Shown one piece after another: positions 9,208 through 19,920 of a stretch of 64,000 nt of DNA. Location: contig NZ_JABKDD010000013.1 of the NCBI RefSeq assembly GCF_013623905.1, positions 31,826-95,825 of the forward strand, read 5' to 3'. Source of the stretch: Brevibacterium sediminis. GTDB taxonomy: Bacteria > Actinomycetota > Actinomycetes > Actinomycetales > Brevibacteriaceae. Below the pieces are notes generated by a model. That model did not search any database, was not told the origin of the DNA, and worked only from the letters and a program-made list of their open reading frames with translations. The first letter of the stretch is position 1, and each line of letters begins with the position of its first letter. The translations under genes were made by a program, and so were the position numbers.

Positions 9208-10248
9208 TCAGGAGATTGAGTAGACGGAGGATGCGGTGCGGGCGAAGAGATTATCGATATCCTCTGCCGCCAGACCCTGGCAGAGCCTGAAATAGGAGTT
9301 CCACAGCACCGTGTACGAGGCGATTCCCTTGTCGACGGGGAAGTTGCTCCCGAACATCAGCCGATCCGAGGTGAACTCGGTCAGCAGGACGTCGAAGAAC
9401 GGAGCCTGGACCGTTGCCAGCTCCGCCGAAGACGGAGGTCGATCGCGGTGCTCGACCTCGAGCCCGAACGACCGCAGGCCGATGCCGGAGATTTTAAGGT
9501 GGACATTCGGCAGGTCGGCAAGCCTGCGGACTCGATCCGACCACGGCGAGTTCGGTCGAGGCAAGCGTCCATTTTTACTCAGAGGCCCACCGAGGTGATC
9601 GATGACGATGCATGTTTTGTTGCATTCCTCTGCGAGTGAGACCACCTCATCGAGCTGACTTTCGTAGGCCCATACGTCGAGGACGAGGCCGCGTTCACCG
9701 AGCAGCTTGACACCGTCGCGAAACGCTGGGTCGGACAAGCGGCCCGGGGGAGGAGGGAAGGGTGAGGTGACGATTGAAGGGTCCGAGTGCCACGCCGTCT
9801 GGTTGCGGACGCCTCTTAGGCGGCCGTCGGAGGCGGCGAGCATCGCGTCGAGGACGGAGTTCAGCGTGTCGCCCTGGTCGAGGTCAGCACCGGCGATGAT
9901 CGCTGCTGCAACCTGACCGCGAGGTAAACGAGACGACTCCGCAGCGACTGCCGCCGCGAACTCCACCTCGCCCACGGACCTCATGCATTCTGGTCCGGTC
10001 GTCCTGTACCCCGTTCTGCTCTGCACATAGACACTCGCCCGAAGCTTCGGAACTGCGACTGCGTCCTGATCGAAGTCATCGAGCAGATAGCGATCCCCAG
10101 GCCTGTTCCAGAGGTGGTGATGCGAATCGATGATATCGACGTCGGACGTCAGCGGCTCTTCAGCACCGAGGGCCAGCCAGGCCGGTCGAATCGGTACATG
10201 GACTCGGCGCGGACCGGCCGATCGCGCACGGGGGTGGGTGGTACTCAT
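9208..10248 (-). CDS. Amidohydrolase-2 family TIM-barrel hydrolase (lactonase-like)
   Basis: A 346-residue metal-site TIM barrel. Marks: VDIIDSHHHLWNRPGDRY near the N-terminus (the HxH on strand 1), VIDHLGGPLSKNGRLPRPNS in the middle, HLKISGIG, and RLMFGSNFPVDKGIASYT with the final catalytic Asp region. The family includes L-fuconolactonase, 2-pyrone-4,6-dicarboxylate lactonase and related hydrolases. Start placed at the ATG at 10248 because GGAGA precedes it; an upstream ATG at 10299 would overlap the shared promoter. Divergent from the second IclR gene and followed by an MFS carrier, so it is part of a catabolic unit with unknown substrate. Confidence 0.8.
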   Translation of the reverse strand: MSTTHPRARSAGPRRVHVPIRPAWLALGAEEPLTSDVDIIDSHHHLWNRPGDRYLLDDFDQDAVAVPKLRASVYVQSRTGYRTTGPECMRSVGEVEFAAAVAAESSRLPRGQVAAAIIAGADLDQGDTLNSVLDAMLAASDGRLRGVRNQTAWHSDPSIVTSPFPPPPGRLSDPAFRDGVKLLGERGLVLDVWAYESQLDEVVSLAEECNKTCIVIDHLGGPLSKNGRLPRPNSPWSDRVRRLADLPNVHLKISGIGLRSFGLEVEHRDRPPSSAELATVQAPFFDVLLTEFTSDRLMFGSNFPVDKGIASYTVLWNSYFRLCQGLAAEDIDNLFARTASSVYSIS

Positions 10249-10302
10249 CTCAGCATCTCCATCGACGTCGAAACTCGACAAACTATCATTAGGTGACAAC
10301 TT

Positions 10303-10319
10303 CTACCACTGAGTGGCAG
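10303..10319. promoter_or_regulatory. Palindrome in amidohydrolase/IclR intergenic region, candidate operator
   Basis: CT-A-CCACT-G-AGTGG-C-AG is a near-perfect inverted repeat (one mismatched pair) located between the divergent starts at 10248 and 10425. It differs from the palindrome at 6929, as expected if the two IclR proteins have different sites. Function is inferred from position. Confidence 0.4.
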
Positions 10320-10424
10320 ATGAACGATAGAGTCCTCTGGAAGGCTTGTCAACGCCCAGGCAGCCCAGAAGAGTTCGGGCACGAACTATGTCGAAGTTCG
10401 TCGGAAGAGAAGTGGGGTTTCGCG

Positions 10425-11183
10425 ATGTCGCCGAGTTCTCCTCGAGACACCAGTAACATGCGGTCACTGGACAGAGCGATCACTGTGGTCGAGGCTTTGG
10501 AGGAAGCCGGTCGGCCATTGAAGCTGGTCGAGATCTCTCGTGTGACCGGACTGCACAATGCAACCGTCCAACGCATCCTCAACGCGCTCGAATCGCGAGG
10601 GCGGGTCGAGCGAGACGGAAGGGAATATCGATCCGGTGCCAGCGCGGTCTACGGTGCTCATGCGTATCTGACGACGAGCCCATTGGTCGAACGTGCAAAG
10701 CCTGTGCTCAGGGAACTGGCTCAGCGAACGTCGTTGACCGCGTCGCTCTTTGTGCGAGCGGGGTGGTCGCGTGTCGTCGTGGCCAGAGTTCCTGGGGCCA
10801 AACCGATGGCATATGAACTTCCGATGGGGTCGCGGCTGTCCCTCCACCGGGGAGCGGGGAAGATCTTTGCCGCTGAATTCTCAACCGAGCAGTTGACTCA
10901 GTACATCGAGCAGGTCGCTCCTGAAGAAATGGGCGGGGAGTCCGACTCATGGGGCGCGCAGCTGAGGGCGCAGCTCAATGAGATACGTGCACAGGGTTAT
11001 CACATCGCAAGAGGCGAACGTATCGTCGGAGCAATGTCGATCTCGGCGCCTGTGCGAGATCGTTCCGCGGCAGTGCGGGCGTCGATCACTGTCGGTGCCG
11101 AGTCACGGGACGTCGCTGAGGCTGCCGAACAAGAGCTGCTGGCGGAGGTGAAACACGCTGCCGAAGCCGTTCGGCTATCGTGA
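10425..11183 (+). CDS. IclR-family transcriptional regulator (second)
   Basis: A 252-residue protein with a winged helix (MRSLDRAITVVEALEEAGRP, then EISRVTGLHNATVQRILNAL) and an IclR ligand domain (TSLTASLFVRAGWSRVVVAR; ERIVGAMSISAPVRDRSAAV near the end). Start set at the ATG at 10425 by family length; the frame runs open to 10293 and an ATG at 10458 is another option, and no strong RBS decides between them. Divergent from the amidohydrolase and MFS genes, which it probably controls. Confidence 0.83.
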   Translation: MSPSSPRDTSNMRSLDRAITVVEALEEAGRPLKLVEISRVTGLHNATVQRILNALESRGRVERDGREYRSGASAVYGAHAYLTTSPLVERAKPVLRELAQRTSLTASLFVRAGWSRVVVARVPGAKPMAYELPMGSRLSLHRGAGKIFAAEFSTEQLTQYIEQVAPEEMGGESDSWGAQLRAQLNEIRAQGYHIARGERIVGAMSISAPVRDRSAAVRASITVGAESRDVAEAAEQELLAEVKHAAEAVRLS

Positions 11184-11387
11184 GCCCTCAGCTCAGCTTC
11201 CTCTTCGCCTCCGATCTCGACATTTCCGTGGAGTGAGAGTGGGCGACGCCTAGCGGAGTTGCAGGCTCTCTGACCAGGTGAGAGACCCATTGCGCAGACC
11301 ACACTTCGGTGAAAGACTCACAGCATCGCGGCATTCGCCCGCAGCGAATCCGCGTTCTCACTTTCGACTCGACGGAGGATTCGCAAG

Positions 11388-12290
11388 ATGGCCAAAGAGA
11401 TTTTCGTATCGCTCGGCATCGACATCGATGCAGTGTCAGGTTGGCTCGGTTCCTACGGCGGGGAAGACTCTCCCTCGGACATTCAGCGGGGCATCTTCGC
11501 CGGCGAAATCGGAGTTCCCAGGTTGCTGAAGATGCTCAAACGCCGCGATCTCAAGGCAAGCTGGTTCATCCCCGGTCATTCGCTCGAGACCTTCCCTGAC
11601 CAATGCAAGATGGTGCACGACGACGGACATGAGATCGGCGCCCACGGCTATAGCCACGAGAACCCCGTCGCAATGACGAACCGTCAGGAAGACATCGTCA
11701 TGGAGAAGTCCGTCGAGCTCATCACGAACCTCACCGGCAGCCAGCCGCGTGGCTACGTCGCCCCGTGGTGGGAGCTGAGCGCATACACTCCAGAGCTGCT
11801 CAAGAAGTTCGGTTTCGAATACGACCACAGCCAGAGCCACAAGGATTTCGTGCCGTACTACTCCATCGCCGGCGACGAATGGACGCCGATCGACTATTCG
11901 CAGTCGCCGGAAACGTGGATGAAGCCGCTCAAACACGGCAAGGAGATCGACCTCGTCGAGATCGCCGCGAACTGGTACGTCGACGACTTGCCGCCGATGC
12001 TGTTCGTGAAGAGCAGCCCGAACACCCACGGGTTCGTCAATCCGCGCGATATCGAGACCCTGTGGCGCGACCAGTTCGACTGGGTCTACCGCGAACTCGA
12101 CTATGCGATCTTCCCGATCACGATCCACCCGGACGTGTCCGGCCGTCCGCAGGTGCTGCTCATGCTCGAACGGCTGCTGGACTACATCGGCGGGCACGAC
12201 GGTGTGAAGATCGTGACCATGGGCGAGATCGCTGATGACTTCCGGGCACGCTATCCGTTCGAATCACCTGAACGCCCGCCGGCGTACTGA
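11388..12290 (+). CDS. Polysaccharide deacetylase (NodB-fold) family protein, PuuE/allantoinase-like
   Basis: A 300-residue member of the carbohydrate esterase 4 fold. Motifs: [11 protein letters not shown] near the N-terminus for the first catalytic/metal Asp region, [20 protein letters not shown] (the HxxxH-type metal site written as H-G-Y-S-H), and [20 protein letters not shown] for the motif-3 arginine and groove. The early Asp-Asp and the long C-terminal part with [19 protein letters not shown] resemble PuuE-type cytosolic amidases (allantoinase, formamidase-like) rather than secreted chitin deacetylases; there is no signal peptide. RBS GGAGG lies upstream of the ATG. It follows the IclR gene by 204 bp and may belong to the same catabolic locus. 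Confidence 0.8.
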   Translation: MAKEIFVSLGIDIDAVSGWLGSYGGEDSPSDIQRGIFAGEIGVPRLLKMLKRRDLKASWFIPGHSLETFPDQCKMVHDDGHEIGAHGYSHENPVAMTNRQEDIVMEKSVELITNLTGSQPRGYVAPWWELSAYTPELLKKFGFEYDHSQSHKDFVPYYSIAGDEWTPIDYSQSPETWMKPLKHGKEIDLVEIAANWYVDDLPPMLFVKSSPNTHGFVNPRDIETLWRDQFDWVYRELDYAIFPITIHPDVSGRPQVLLMLERLLDYIGGHDGVKIVTMGEIADDFRARYPFESPERPPAY

Positions 12291-12378
12291 TAACACTGGT
12301 CAGCAAACGGCGTCCGTCGCCGGTACCTCCGTGAAGCGGGCAGATGGCCCCGTGAATACTCATGGAAAGAAGGTCGGG

Positions 12379-13119
12379 ATGAGAGTTGCCGGAGTCGACC
12401 TCGCAGCCGAGGCAGACCGCACTGGCCTCGCCATACTCAACGTTGGCGAGCGGGAATCCCTCAACGCGCGAATGACAATTGACGAACTTCTTCTTGGCGC
12501 CGACGATGACGCGATCCGGGACACAATTGTTCAGGCAGGTCGGACAGGTATTGACGTGCCTCTTGGCTGGCCACAGAAGTTCGTCGAATTCGTGTCCGAC
12601 CACGCCAGTGGAAGTCTGTCCGCGCCGGTGACCACCGACCGCGAATGGCGACGGGGGCTGGCGCTGAGGGAGACTGATCGGTCCGTCCAACGCTGCACCG
12701 GTGTCTGGCCATTGAGCGTGGCCACTGAGCGGATTGCTTATGCGGCAATGCGCTGGGCCGGTATTGAGGCACACCTGAGGGCAGAGGGCGTCTCAGCCGC
12801 TCGAGACGGGTCGGGTGTCGTCTATGAAGTCTATCCTGCGGCAGCGCTGAAAGCGTGGGGCCTGCAACATCGTGGTTACAAAGGACAGAAGAACTCTGAA
12901 GTCCGGCACCAATTGGTTGACGACCTGTCCGCGAAATTTCCCAACTTGGAGTGGAATGGGCACAGAGACCTCTGCGTTGCCGATGACAATGCGCTGGACG
13001 CAGTGCTCGCCGCCATCATCGCACTGGAAGCCTATCTGGGCAGATGCGAGCCGGCTCCCACTGAACTGAAGTCGAGTGCGCGAAGAGAAGGGTGGATCTG
13101 GGTTCCTCGAAATGACTGA
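12379..13119 (+). CDS. DUF429 family protein (predicted RNase H-fold nuclease-like)
   Basis: A 246-residue product. It begins MRVAGVDLAAEADRTGLAIL, the first strand of the DUF429 family, whose conserved GVDxA motif belongs to an RNase H-like fold. Later blocks are IDVPLGWPQKFVEFVSDH, YEVYPAAALKAWGL near 155, and the terminal DNALDAVLAAIIALEAYLG with conserved acidic residues. No experimental role is firmly known for this family. Start at the ATG at 12379 with AAGAAGG upstream; an in-frame extension back to 12235 overlaps the preceding gene and is unlikely. Confidence 0.72.
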   Translation: MRVAGVDLAAEADRTGLAILNVGERESLNARMTIDELLLGADDDAIRDTIVQAGRTGIDVPLGWPQKFVEFVSDHASGSLSAPVTTDREWRRGLALRETDRSVQRCTGVWPLSVATERIAYAAMRWAGIEAHLRAEGVSAARDGSGVVYEVYPAAALKAWGLQHRGYKGQKNSEVRHQLVDDLSAKFPNLEWNGHRDLCVADDNALDAVLAAIIALEAYLGRCEPAPTELKSSARREGWIWVPRND

Positions 13120-13124
13120 CCTGG

Positions 13125-13277
13125 CTAGTCTTCGTTCGCTAAACCCCTCGGGACTGTCCAGAGCAGTGAATCGACCGGCCGGTCCCGGAGGGCAGCCTTG
13201 ATGATCCGGCCGAGGGATCCCCACGCACACAGCGTGGAGATCCCCAGCAGAATCGTGAAGAGCCGTGACCGTACCAA
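13125..13277 (-). CDS. Possible 50-residue single-TM peptide
   Basis: A short minus-strand frame downstream of the acetolactate synthase, starting at TTG (13277) with GTAGGT just upstream. It has one plausible TM segment (LFTILLGISTLCAWGSLGRI) followed by a basic stretch. The translated composition looks protein-like, but there is no homology I recognise and TTG is a weak start. It may be a decayed gene end rather than a working gene. Confidence 0.25.
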   Translation of the reverse strand: MVRSRLFTILLGISTLCAWGSLGRIIKAALRDRPVDSLLWTVPRGLANED

Positions 13278-13323
13278 TTGACCTACTGGCCGATCAGGGT
13301 CGGACGCACCAAAAAACAGCGCC

Positions 13324-14955
13324 TCACCGCTTCCCCAACTCGTCGATGAGCACACGCTTGTTCTCCGAATAGTCGACGGGCACGACCACGACGTGCACAC
13401 CGCCGGCCTCGAACGCATTCTCCAGCGCGTCGCTGATGCTGTCGACATCCTCGACGCGGGTGCCGGTGGCCCCATACGACTCCGCGTACTTCACGAAATC
13501 AGGGTTGCCGTAAGTCAGACCGTAGTCGGGGAATCCGTCCGCAGCCTGCTTCCACCGGATCATGCCGTAGGCGTTGTCCTCGAGGATGACGACAACAAGA
13601 TCGAGACCCAAACGCACAGCGGTCTCCATCTCCTGGCTGTTCATCATGAACCCGCCGTCGCCGACCACGGCCATGACCCGACGCTCCGGGTAGGTCAGCT
13701 TCGCCCCGATCGCCGACGGCAGCCCGGCGCCCATCGTCGCGAGAGCATTGTCGAGCAGCAGAGTGTTCGCCCGGGTCGTGCGGTAGTTGCGGGCGAACCA
13801 GATCTTGTACATTCCGTTGTCCAGGGCCACGATCCCATCGGTCGGGACCACGTCGCGGACCTCCTGGACGATCCGCTGTGGGATGAAGCGATCCTCATCG
13901 GCTCCCTCGTGGATCTTGATGAGGATCTCATCGCGCATCGGCAGGAGCGCCTCGGCGGTGGGCACGGGACCGCCGAGTGCCTCGGCGAGCTTGTCCAGGG
14001 AAGGACCCAGGTCACCGATGACCTCGAACTGCGGGAAATACACCTGCTCGACGATGGCGGGACGGTACCCGATGTGGACGACGGTCGGCCCGGTCTCGTC
14101 CATCGTGAACGGCGGCTTCTCCGTCGTATCGTGACCGATGGTGACAATGACATCGGCCGCATCGATCGCGTCGTGGACGTAGTCACCGGACGTCAGCGCC
14201 GCCGTGCCCATGTACAGATCCGACGCTCCCGTCACCGACCCCTTGCCCATCTGCGTGGTGACGTAGGGGATGCGCATCTGGGCGACAAAACGCGACAGCT
14301 CCTCACTGCTGGAAGCCCGGGAGGCATCCGCACCGAGCATGAGCAGCGGGTTCTTCGCCTCTTTGATGACGTTCGCGGCGTTCGCGATCGCCGTATCCCC
14401 GGCGACGGGCCGACCGTTCGTATGCGGTTCGATGAGCTCGAATCCGTCGACCGGCATTCCGGCGATGTCCTCGGGAAGTTCGAGGTGCACCGGTCCCGGA
14501 CGCTCGGCCTGAGCGGCACGGAACGCCTCCCGGACCATTGTCGGGATCATCGCCGCCGAGGTGATCTGCTTGCTCACCTTCGTCAGCGGGTCCATCGTCG
14601 CCACCGTATTGACCATCTGGAACGCCGCCTGCTCGGCCGTGCGGATGCCCTTCTGGCCGGTGATCATGATGACCGGCATCCCGCCGAGGTGGGCGTACGC
14701 AGCCCCGGTCGCCAGGTTGAGCGCGCCCGGCCCCAGAGTTGTGAGCACCACACCGGGCCTGCCCGTCAGCCGGCCGTAGGTGGCGGCCATGAAAGCGGCC
14801 GCCTGCTCATGCCGGGTGAGGATGAGTTCGATCGATGAGTTCCGCAGGGAGTCGACGAAGTCGAGGTTCTCCTCACCGGGAATGCCGAAGATCCGCTCGA
14901 CGCCCTCATTCTCCAGGGCCCTGACCATGACATCTGATGCACGTTGTGTCGTCAT
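13324..14955 (-). CDS. Acetolactate synthase-like thiamine pyrophosphate enzyme (catabolic type)
   Basis: A 543-residue TPP enzyme with the three-domain layout: PYR domain (about 1-170, with GIPGEENLDFVDSLRNS and LTRHEQAAAFMAATYGRLTG, whose Glu activates TPP), central domain (about 190-320), and PP domain (about 350-535, with VVGDGGFMMNSQEMETAVRL and LEDNAYGMIRWKQ, the GDG-N metal/diphosphate site). RHEQAAAFMA and MIRWKQ are closer to the stand-alone catabolic synthases (AlsS/BudB) than to biosynthetic IlvB, and no IlvN-like small subunit is next to it. It would condense two pyruvates to 2-acetolactate. Start at the ATG at 14955, seven codons inside the open frame. Confidence 0.82.
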   Translation of the reverse strand: MTTQRASDVMVRALENEGVERIFGIPGEENLDFVDSLRNSSIELILTRHEQAAAFMAATYGRLTGRPGVVLTTLGPGALNLATGAAYAHLGGMPVIMITGQKGIRTAEQAAFQMVNTVATMDPLTKVSKQITSAAMIPTMVREAFRAAQAERPGPVHLELPEDIAGMPVDGFELIEPHTNGRPVAGDTAIANAANVIKEAKNPLLMLGADASRASSSEELSRFVAQMRIPYVTTQMGKGSVTGASDLYMGTAALTSGDYVHDAIDAADVIVTIGHDTTEKPPFTMDETGPTVVHIGYRPAIVEQVYFPQFEVIGDLGPSLDKLAEALGGPVPTAEALLPMRDEILIKIHEGADEDRFIPQRIVQEVRDVVPTDGIVALDNGMYKIWFARNYRTTRANTLLLDNALATMGAGLPSAIGAKLTYPERRVMAVVGDGGFMMNSQEMETAVRLGLDLVVVILEDNAYGMIRWKQAADGFPDYGLTYGNPDFVKYAESYGATGTRVEDVDSISDALENAFEAGGVHVVVVPVDYSENKRVLIDELGKR

Positions 14956-15072
14956 GTTCCCGACCCTACGCCTCACGCGGCTCGATCCCTATGATCGACC
15001 CCACACAACCGTCACCGAGGCGGCCCACCCACCCAGCGGACCCGACCAGGGCCCTGCCGGGGGAGACGATAG

Positions 15073-16179
<1,107 letters not shown>

Positions 16180-16180
16180 T

Positions 16181-18766
16181 ATGCGCGTCCCACTGAACTG
16201 GCTGGCCGACTATGTCGATCTCCCGGCCGATACCGACCCCCATGCCCTCGCCGCCGAATTCGCGTCCATCGGACTCGAGGAAGAGGACTTCTTCGGACCC
16301 GAGATCACCGGGCCCCTCGTCGTCGGTCGCGTGCTCGAACTCGTCAAGGAAGAGCACTCGAACGGCAAGACCGTCAACTGGTGCCGCGTCAACGTCGGTC
16401 CCGAATACAACGAGGATCTCGACGATCCGAAGGACCCGCAGCCCGGCGAGGAGCGCCCGAGCCGCGGCATCATCTGCGGTGCGCACAACTTCGAAGCCGG
16501 CGACCTCATCGTCGCCTGCCTGCCGGGAGCTGTCCTGCCTGGTGACTTCAAGATCGCTGCTCGCAAGACCTACGGTCACAAGTCCGACGGCATGATCTGC
16601 TCGGCCAAGGAGCTCGGCCTCGGCGAGGATCACTCCGGAATCATCGTTTTGTCGGATCTTGGTCTGACAGGTGAGCCCGGCGATGACGCGATCGCGCTGC
16701 TCGGCCTCGACCAGGTCACCCTCGACGTCAACGTCACCCCCGACCGCGGCTACCAGCTGTCGATGCGCGGCATCGGACGCGAATACGCGCAGATGAAGGG
16801 TCAGACCTTCACGGACATCGGATCCGCCGAGGTGGCTCCCACCAATGCGGCCACCGACGATGGCTACCCGGTGTCGGTTGAGGACAACAACCCCATCAAC
16901 GAGGTGGCCGGCTGTGACCAGTTCACTGCCCTGCAGGTCACCGGGCTTGATCCTCAGGCGAAGACCCCGTTCTGGATGCAGCGTCGCCTGCAGCAGGCCG
17001 GCATGCGCCCGATCAGCCTGACCGTGGACGTGACGAACTACGTCATGCTCGAACTCGGTCAGCCGCTGCACGCCTACGACACCGCGCTGCTCGGCGACGA
17101 GATCGTCGTCCGCCGCGCCACCGCCGGCGAGAAGTTCACGACGCTCGACGATGTCGAGCGCACGCTCGATGCCGAGGATCTGCTCATCACCGACCGCAGC
17201 GCCGGTGAGACTGGCAAGGGCGGGAAGATCATCGGCCTGGCCGGAGTCATGGGCGGCGCCGACGTCGAGGTCAATGACCAGACGACCGACGTCGTCATCG
17301 AGGCCGCTCACTTCGACCCGATCTCTATTGCCCGCACTTCGCGGCGCCACAAGCTGTCTTCGGAGGCCTCGCGTCGTTTCGAACGCGGCGTCGACCCGAA
17401 GCTCGGTCCCGTGGCCGCACGTCGCTGCGCGGACCTACTCGTCGAACTCGGCGGCGGAACGCTCAGCCCGGCGACCACGCAGGTCGGTCAGGCCCCCGAG
17501 CCGACCATTCTCGACCTCAAGGTCGCCCGTGTCGCTTCGCTGGTCGGCATCGATTACTCGATCGACGAGGTGACCTCACTTCTCGAGGGCATCGGCGCGA
17601 CCGTAGCCGCCAAGGACGAGGAGACGGTGTCGGTGACCGTACCCAGCTGGCGCACGGACATCACCGACGACGTCGACCTCATCGAGGAAGTCGCCCGCAC
17701 CGGCGGCTATGACCGGATTCCGTCCGTTCAGCCTGCCGCTCGGGCCGGTAACGGTCTGACGGTGGCGCAGAAGACGCGCCGTCGGATCTCGAACCTGCTG
17801 GCCGCCGATGGATTCACCGAGGTGCTGTCGTACCCGTTCACGAACGATAAGCGGGATGACCAGCTGCGGCTCGAGGCCGATGATGTGCGTCGCAAGCACG
17901 TGCGCCTGGCCAACCCGATGTCCGAAGACCTGCCGCTCATGCGCACCAACCTGCTCTCGACGCTGGTCGACCTCGTGGTTCGCAACCAGGGCCGTGGGGC
18001 GAAGGACGTTGCGCTGTTCGAAGCGGGACTGGTGTCCACCTCGGCGGGTCTGCCTGAGGGTCCCGGACCGCGTCACCTGCCCGGATATCACCCGAGCGAC
18101 GACGAGCTCGAGGCGATCTACGCCTCGGTGCCGGCCCAGCCCTACCACTATGCGGGCATCATCGCCGGCAATGCGGAGCTGCCCGGTGTCTGGGGGAAGG
18201 GGCGCAAGGCCGAGGCCACCGATGTCATCGATACCGTGCGCCGGATCGCTGCGGTCAATGGCCTCGAGGCCACCGTCGAGGCCGACCAGATCGCTCCGTG
18301 GCATCCGGGCCGTGCGGCGAAGTTTGTCCTCGCCGACGGTCAGGTGCTCGGCCATGCAGGTGAGCTGCACCCGAAGGTGTGCGAGAACCTCGGCCTGCCG
18401 GCTCGGACAGTGGCCTTCGAGATCGACCTCGATGCACTGCTGGCCCAAGACGACCTGCGGGCCTGGGACGGCGCTCTGTCGACCTACCCGGTGTCCCGCC
18501 AGGACGTCGCGCTCATCGTCGATGCGGACCTGCCCACGCAGACGCTGGCCGCGACGCTGCGCGAAGGTGCGGGGGAGGAGCTCGAGCTGCTCGAGACCTT
18601 CGACCTCTACACCGGCGACCAGCTGCCCGAGGGCAAGAAGTCTCTGGCGTTCAGGTTGACCTTCCGCGCCCCGGATCGCACGCTCAAGGCCGATGAGGCC
18701 TCAGCGATGCGTGAGGCGGCGACGAAGCTGGCCGCTGAGCGTCACGGCGCCGAAGTCCGAAGCTGA
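16181..18766 (+). CDS. pheT: Phenylalanine--tRNA ligase beta subunit
   Basis: An 861-residue subunit of full length. It begins MRVPLNWLADYVDL and contains the tRNA-binding EMAP-like domain (about 45-190, GAHNFEAGDLIVACLPGAVL), B3/B4 editing region (CDQFTALQVTGLDPQAKTPF, then VDVTNYVMLELGQPLHAYD), B5 domain (ILDLKVARVASLVGIDYSID), the catalytic-like core, and a C-terminal anticodon-binding domain (STYPVSRQDVALIVDADLPT). It edits Tyr-tRNA(Phe) and supports the alpha subunit. It follows pheS by one base and is closed by a terminator at 18784. Confidence 0.97.
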   Translation: MRVPLNWLADYVDLPADTDPHALAAEFASIGLEEEDFFGPEITGPLVVGRVLELVKEEHSNGKTVNWCRVNVGPEYNEDLDDPKDPQPGEERPSRGIICGAHNFEAGDLIVACLPGAVLPGDFKIAARKTYGHKSDGMICSAKELGLGEDHSGIIVLSDLGLTGEPGDDAIALLGLDQVTLDVNVTPDRGYQLSMRGIGREYAQMKGQTFTDIGSAEVAPTNAATDDGYPVSVEDNNPINEVAGCDQFTALQVTGLDPQAKTPFWMQRRLQQAGMRPISLTVDVTNYVMLELGQPLHAYDTALLGDEIVVRRATAGEKFTTLDDVERTLDAEDLLITDRSAGETGKGGKIIGLAGVMGGADVEVNDQTTDVVIEAAHFDPISIARTSRRHKLSSEASRRFERGVDPKLGPVAARRCADLLVELGGGTLSPATTQVGQAPEPTILDLKVARVASLVGIDYSIDEVTSLLEGIGATVAAKDEETVSVTVPSWRTDITDDVDLIEEVARTGGYDRIPSVQPAARAGNGLTVAQKTRRRISNLLAADGFTEVLSYPFTNDKRDDQLRLEADDVRRKHVRLANPMSEDLPLMRTNLLSTLVDLVVRNQGRGAKDVALFEAGLVSTSAGLPEGPGPRHLPGYHPSDDELEAIYASVPAQPYHYAGIIAGNAELPGVWGKGRKAEATDVIDTVRRIAAVNGLEATVEADQIAPWHPGRAAKFVLADGQVLGHAGELHPKVCENLGLPARTVAFEIDLDALLAQDDLRAWDGALSTYPVSRQDVALIVDADLPTQTLAATLREGAGEELELLETFDLYTGDQLPEGKKSLAFRLTFRAPDRTLKADEASAMREAATKLAAERHGAEVRS

Positions 18767-18783
18767 GAACAGTGCGTAGCAGA

Positions 18784-18822
18784 GCCCGGTCGACCGTTAG
18801 AGTGGTTCGACCGGGTTCTGTT
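18784..18822 (+). terminator. Terminator of pheST
   Basis: CCCGGTCGACC pairs with GGTTCGACCGGG (one-base bulge) across an 8-nt loop and is followed by TTCTGTTGT. It marks the end of the conserved pheST unit and the start of the large accessory block. Confidence 0.8.
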
Positions 18823-18911
18823 GTATTCGCTCCGAGCATCGCGGCAGAGCGCACCCAGACAGTAAGCACCACCGACCACCTGTACCCCCATCGCTCACGA
18901 GGAGATCTGAC

Positions 18912-19793
18912 ATGACCGAGAAGCTGCCTTACGGAACGAACTTGCCCACCGGCAACACCGCATCTGAAGCGACCGCGGTCCCATCAGAGACGATCGCCCT
19001 CATCACCGGCGGTGCCCGCGGAATCGGACGCCACCTCTCGGAGGCGTTCGCAAAGGCCGGCTACGACGTGATCGTCACGGCGACGTCGGCAGAGAAGGCG
19101 GAAGCTGCGGCTGAAGAGATCGCTGAGGCGACCGGGGGAGTGGTGACCGGCGTCGGTCTGCGCACCGATGACATCACTGCGGTGAACCAGCTGCGTGACT
19201 CTGTGGCCGGGCTCGAGAAGTCGACGGGCAAGCGCCTGCAGGTGCTCATCAACAATGCCGGGCGCATCGAGTCGACCGAGGGCCCGATATGGGACGCCGA
19301 TCCGGAGAGTCTCAAGGGCGTCGTCGACGCGAACGTCACCGGGGTTGCGCTCATGATTAATGTCTTTGCACCCGTTCTGATGGCGGGCGCCGAGGCGACC
19401 GGACGTCCCAGCAGGATCATCGACCTCAACTCGGGTTCGGGAGCGCAGGGGACTCCCGCGTACGCCGTGTATTCGGCGTCGAAGGCATCCCTGTTCCGTC
19501 TGGCTGATTCTGTAGTCCACTTCGGGCACGATAGGGGACTGCGCATCTTCGAGATGGCGCCCGGGGTCGTCGAGACCGCGATGACGAAGTCGATGCCCGT
19601 GCACGACTTCCGTAAAGGCGATGATTGGACCTCTCCCGAGCAGGTCACCGATCTCGCGTTGGCTCTGGCTTCGGGAACATTGGATGCGTTCACGGGGCGG
19701 TACGTGCGTGCAGGCGCGGATACGGAGGAGTCGTTGCTCGCCGAAGCGGCAGGTGGGATGTCAGACGGGATCCGACGAATAGTTCTTGGCTGA
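18912..19793 (+). CDS. Short-chain dehydrogenase/reductase (SDR)
   Basis: A 293-residue classical SDR. IALITGGARGIGRHLSEAFA gives the TGxxxGIG cofactor motif, VLINNAGRIES the NNAG motif, and DLNSGSGAQGTPAYAVYSAS followed by K the catalytic Ser and YxxxK dyad. The C-terminal part contains the substrate loop. A 30-residue N-terminal extension precedes the Rossmann fold. GAGGAGATCTGAC gives the RBS. NAD(P)-dependent oxidoreductase of unknown substrate; single-gene unit. Confidence 0.87.
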   Translation: MTEKLPYGTNLPTGNTASEATAVPSETIALITGGARGIGRHLSEAFAKAGYDVIVTATSAEKAEAAAEEIAEATGGVVTGVGLRTDDITAVNQLRDSVAGLEKSTGKRLQVLINNAGRIESTEGPIWDADPESLKGVVDANVTGVALMINVFAPVLMAGAEATGRPSRIIDLNSGSGAQGTPAYAVYSASKASLFRLADSVVHFGHDRGLRIFEMAPGVVETAMTKSMPVHDFRKGDDWTSPEQVTDLALALASGTLDAFTGRYVRAGADTEESLLAEAAGGMSDGIRRIVLG

Positions 19794-19920
19794 GACCAAC
19801 ATTGCTGGCTGTGTGATGTCCAAATTGCGCTATTCGAAGTAAGTCTTGAAACACTTGTGCAGAACAGAATTTCAGATTGATGTTCTCGATTGGTAACAAG
19901 GCAGGTGTCTTTGGCGGTCT

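Noticed and set aside
13393..14838. A 481-residue plus-strand frame
   Set aside because: It is antisense to the acetolactate synthase, which has clear TPP-enzyme motifs on the other strand.
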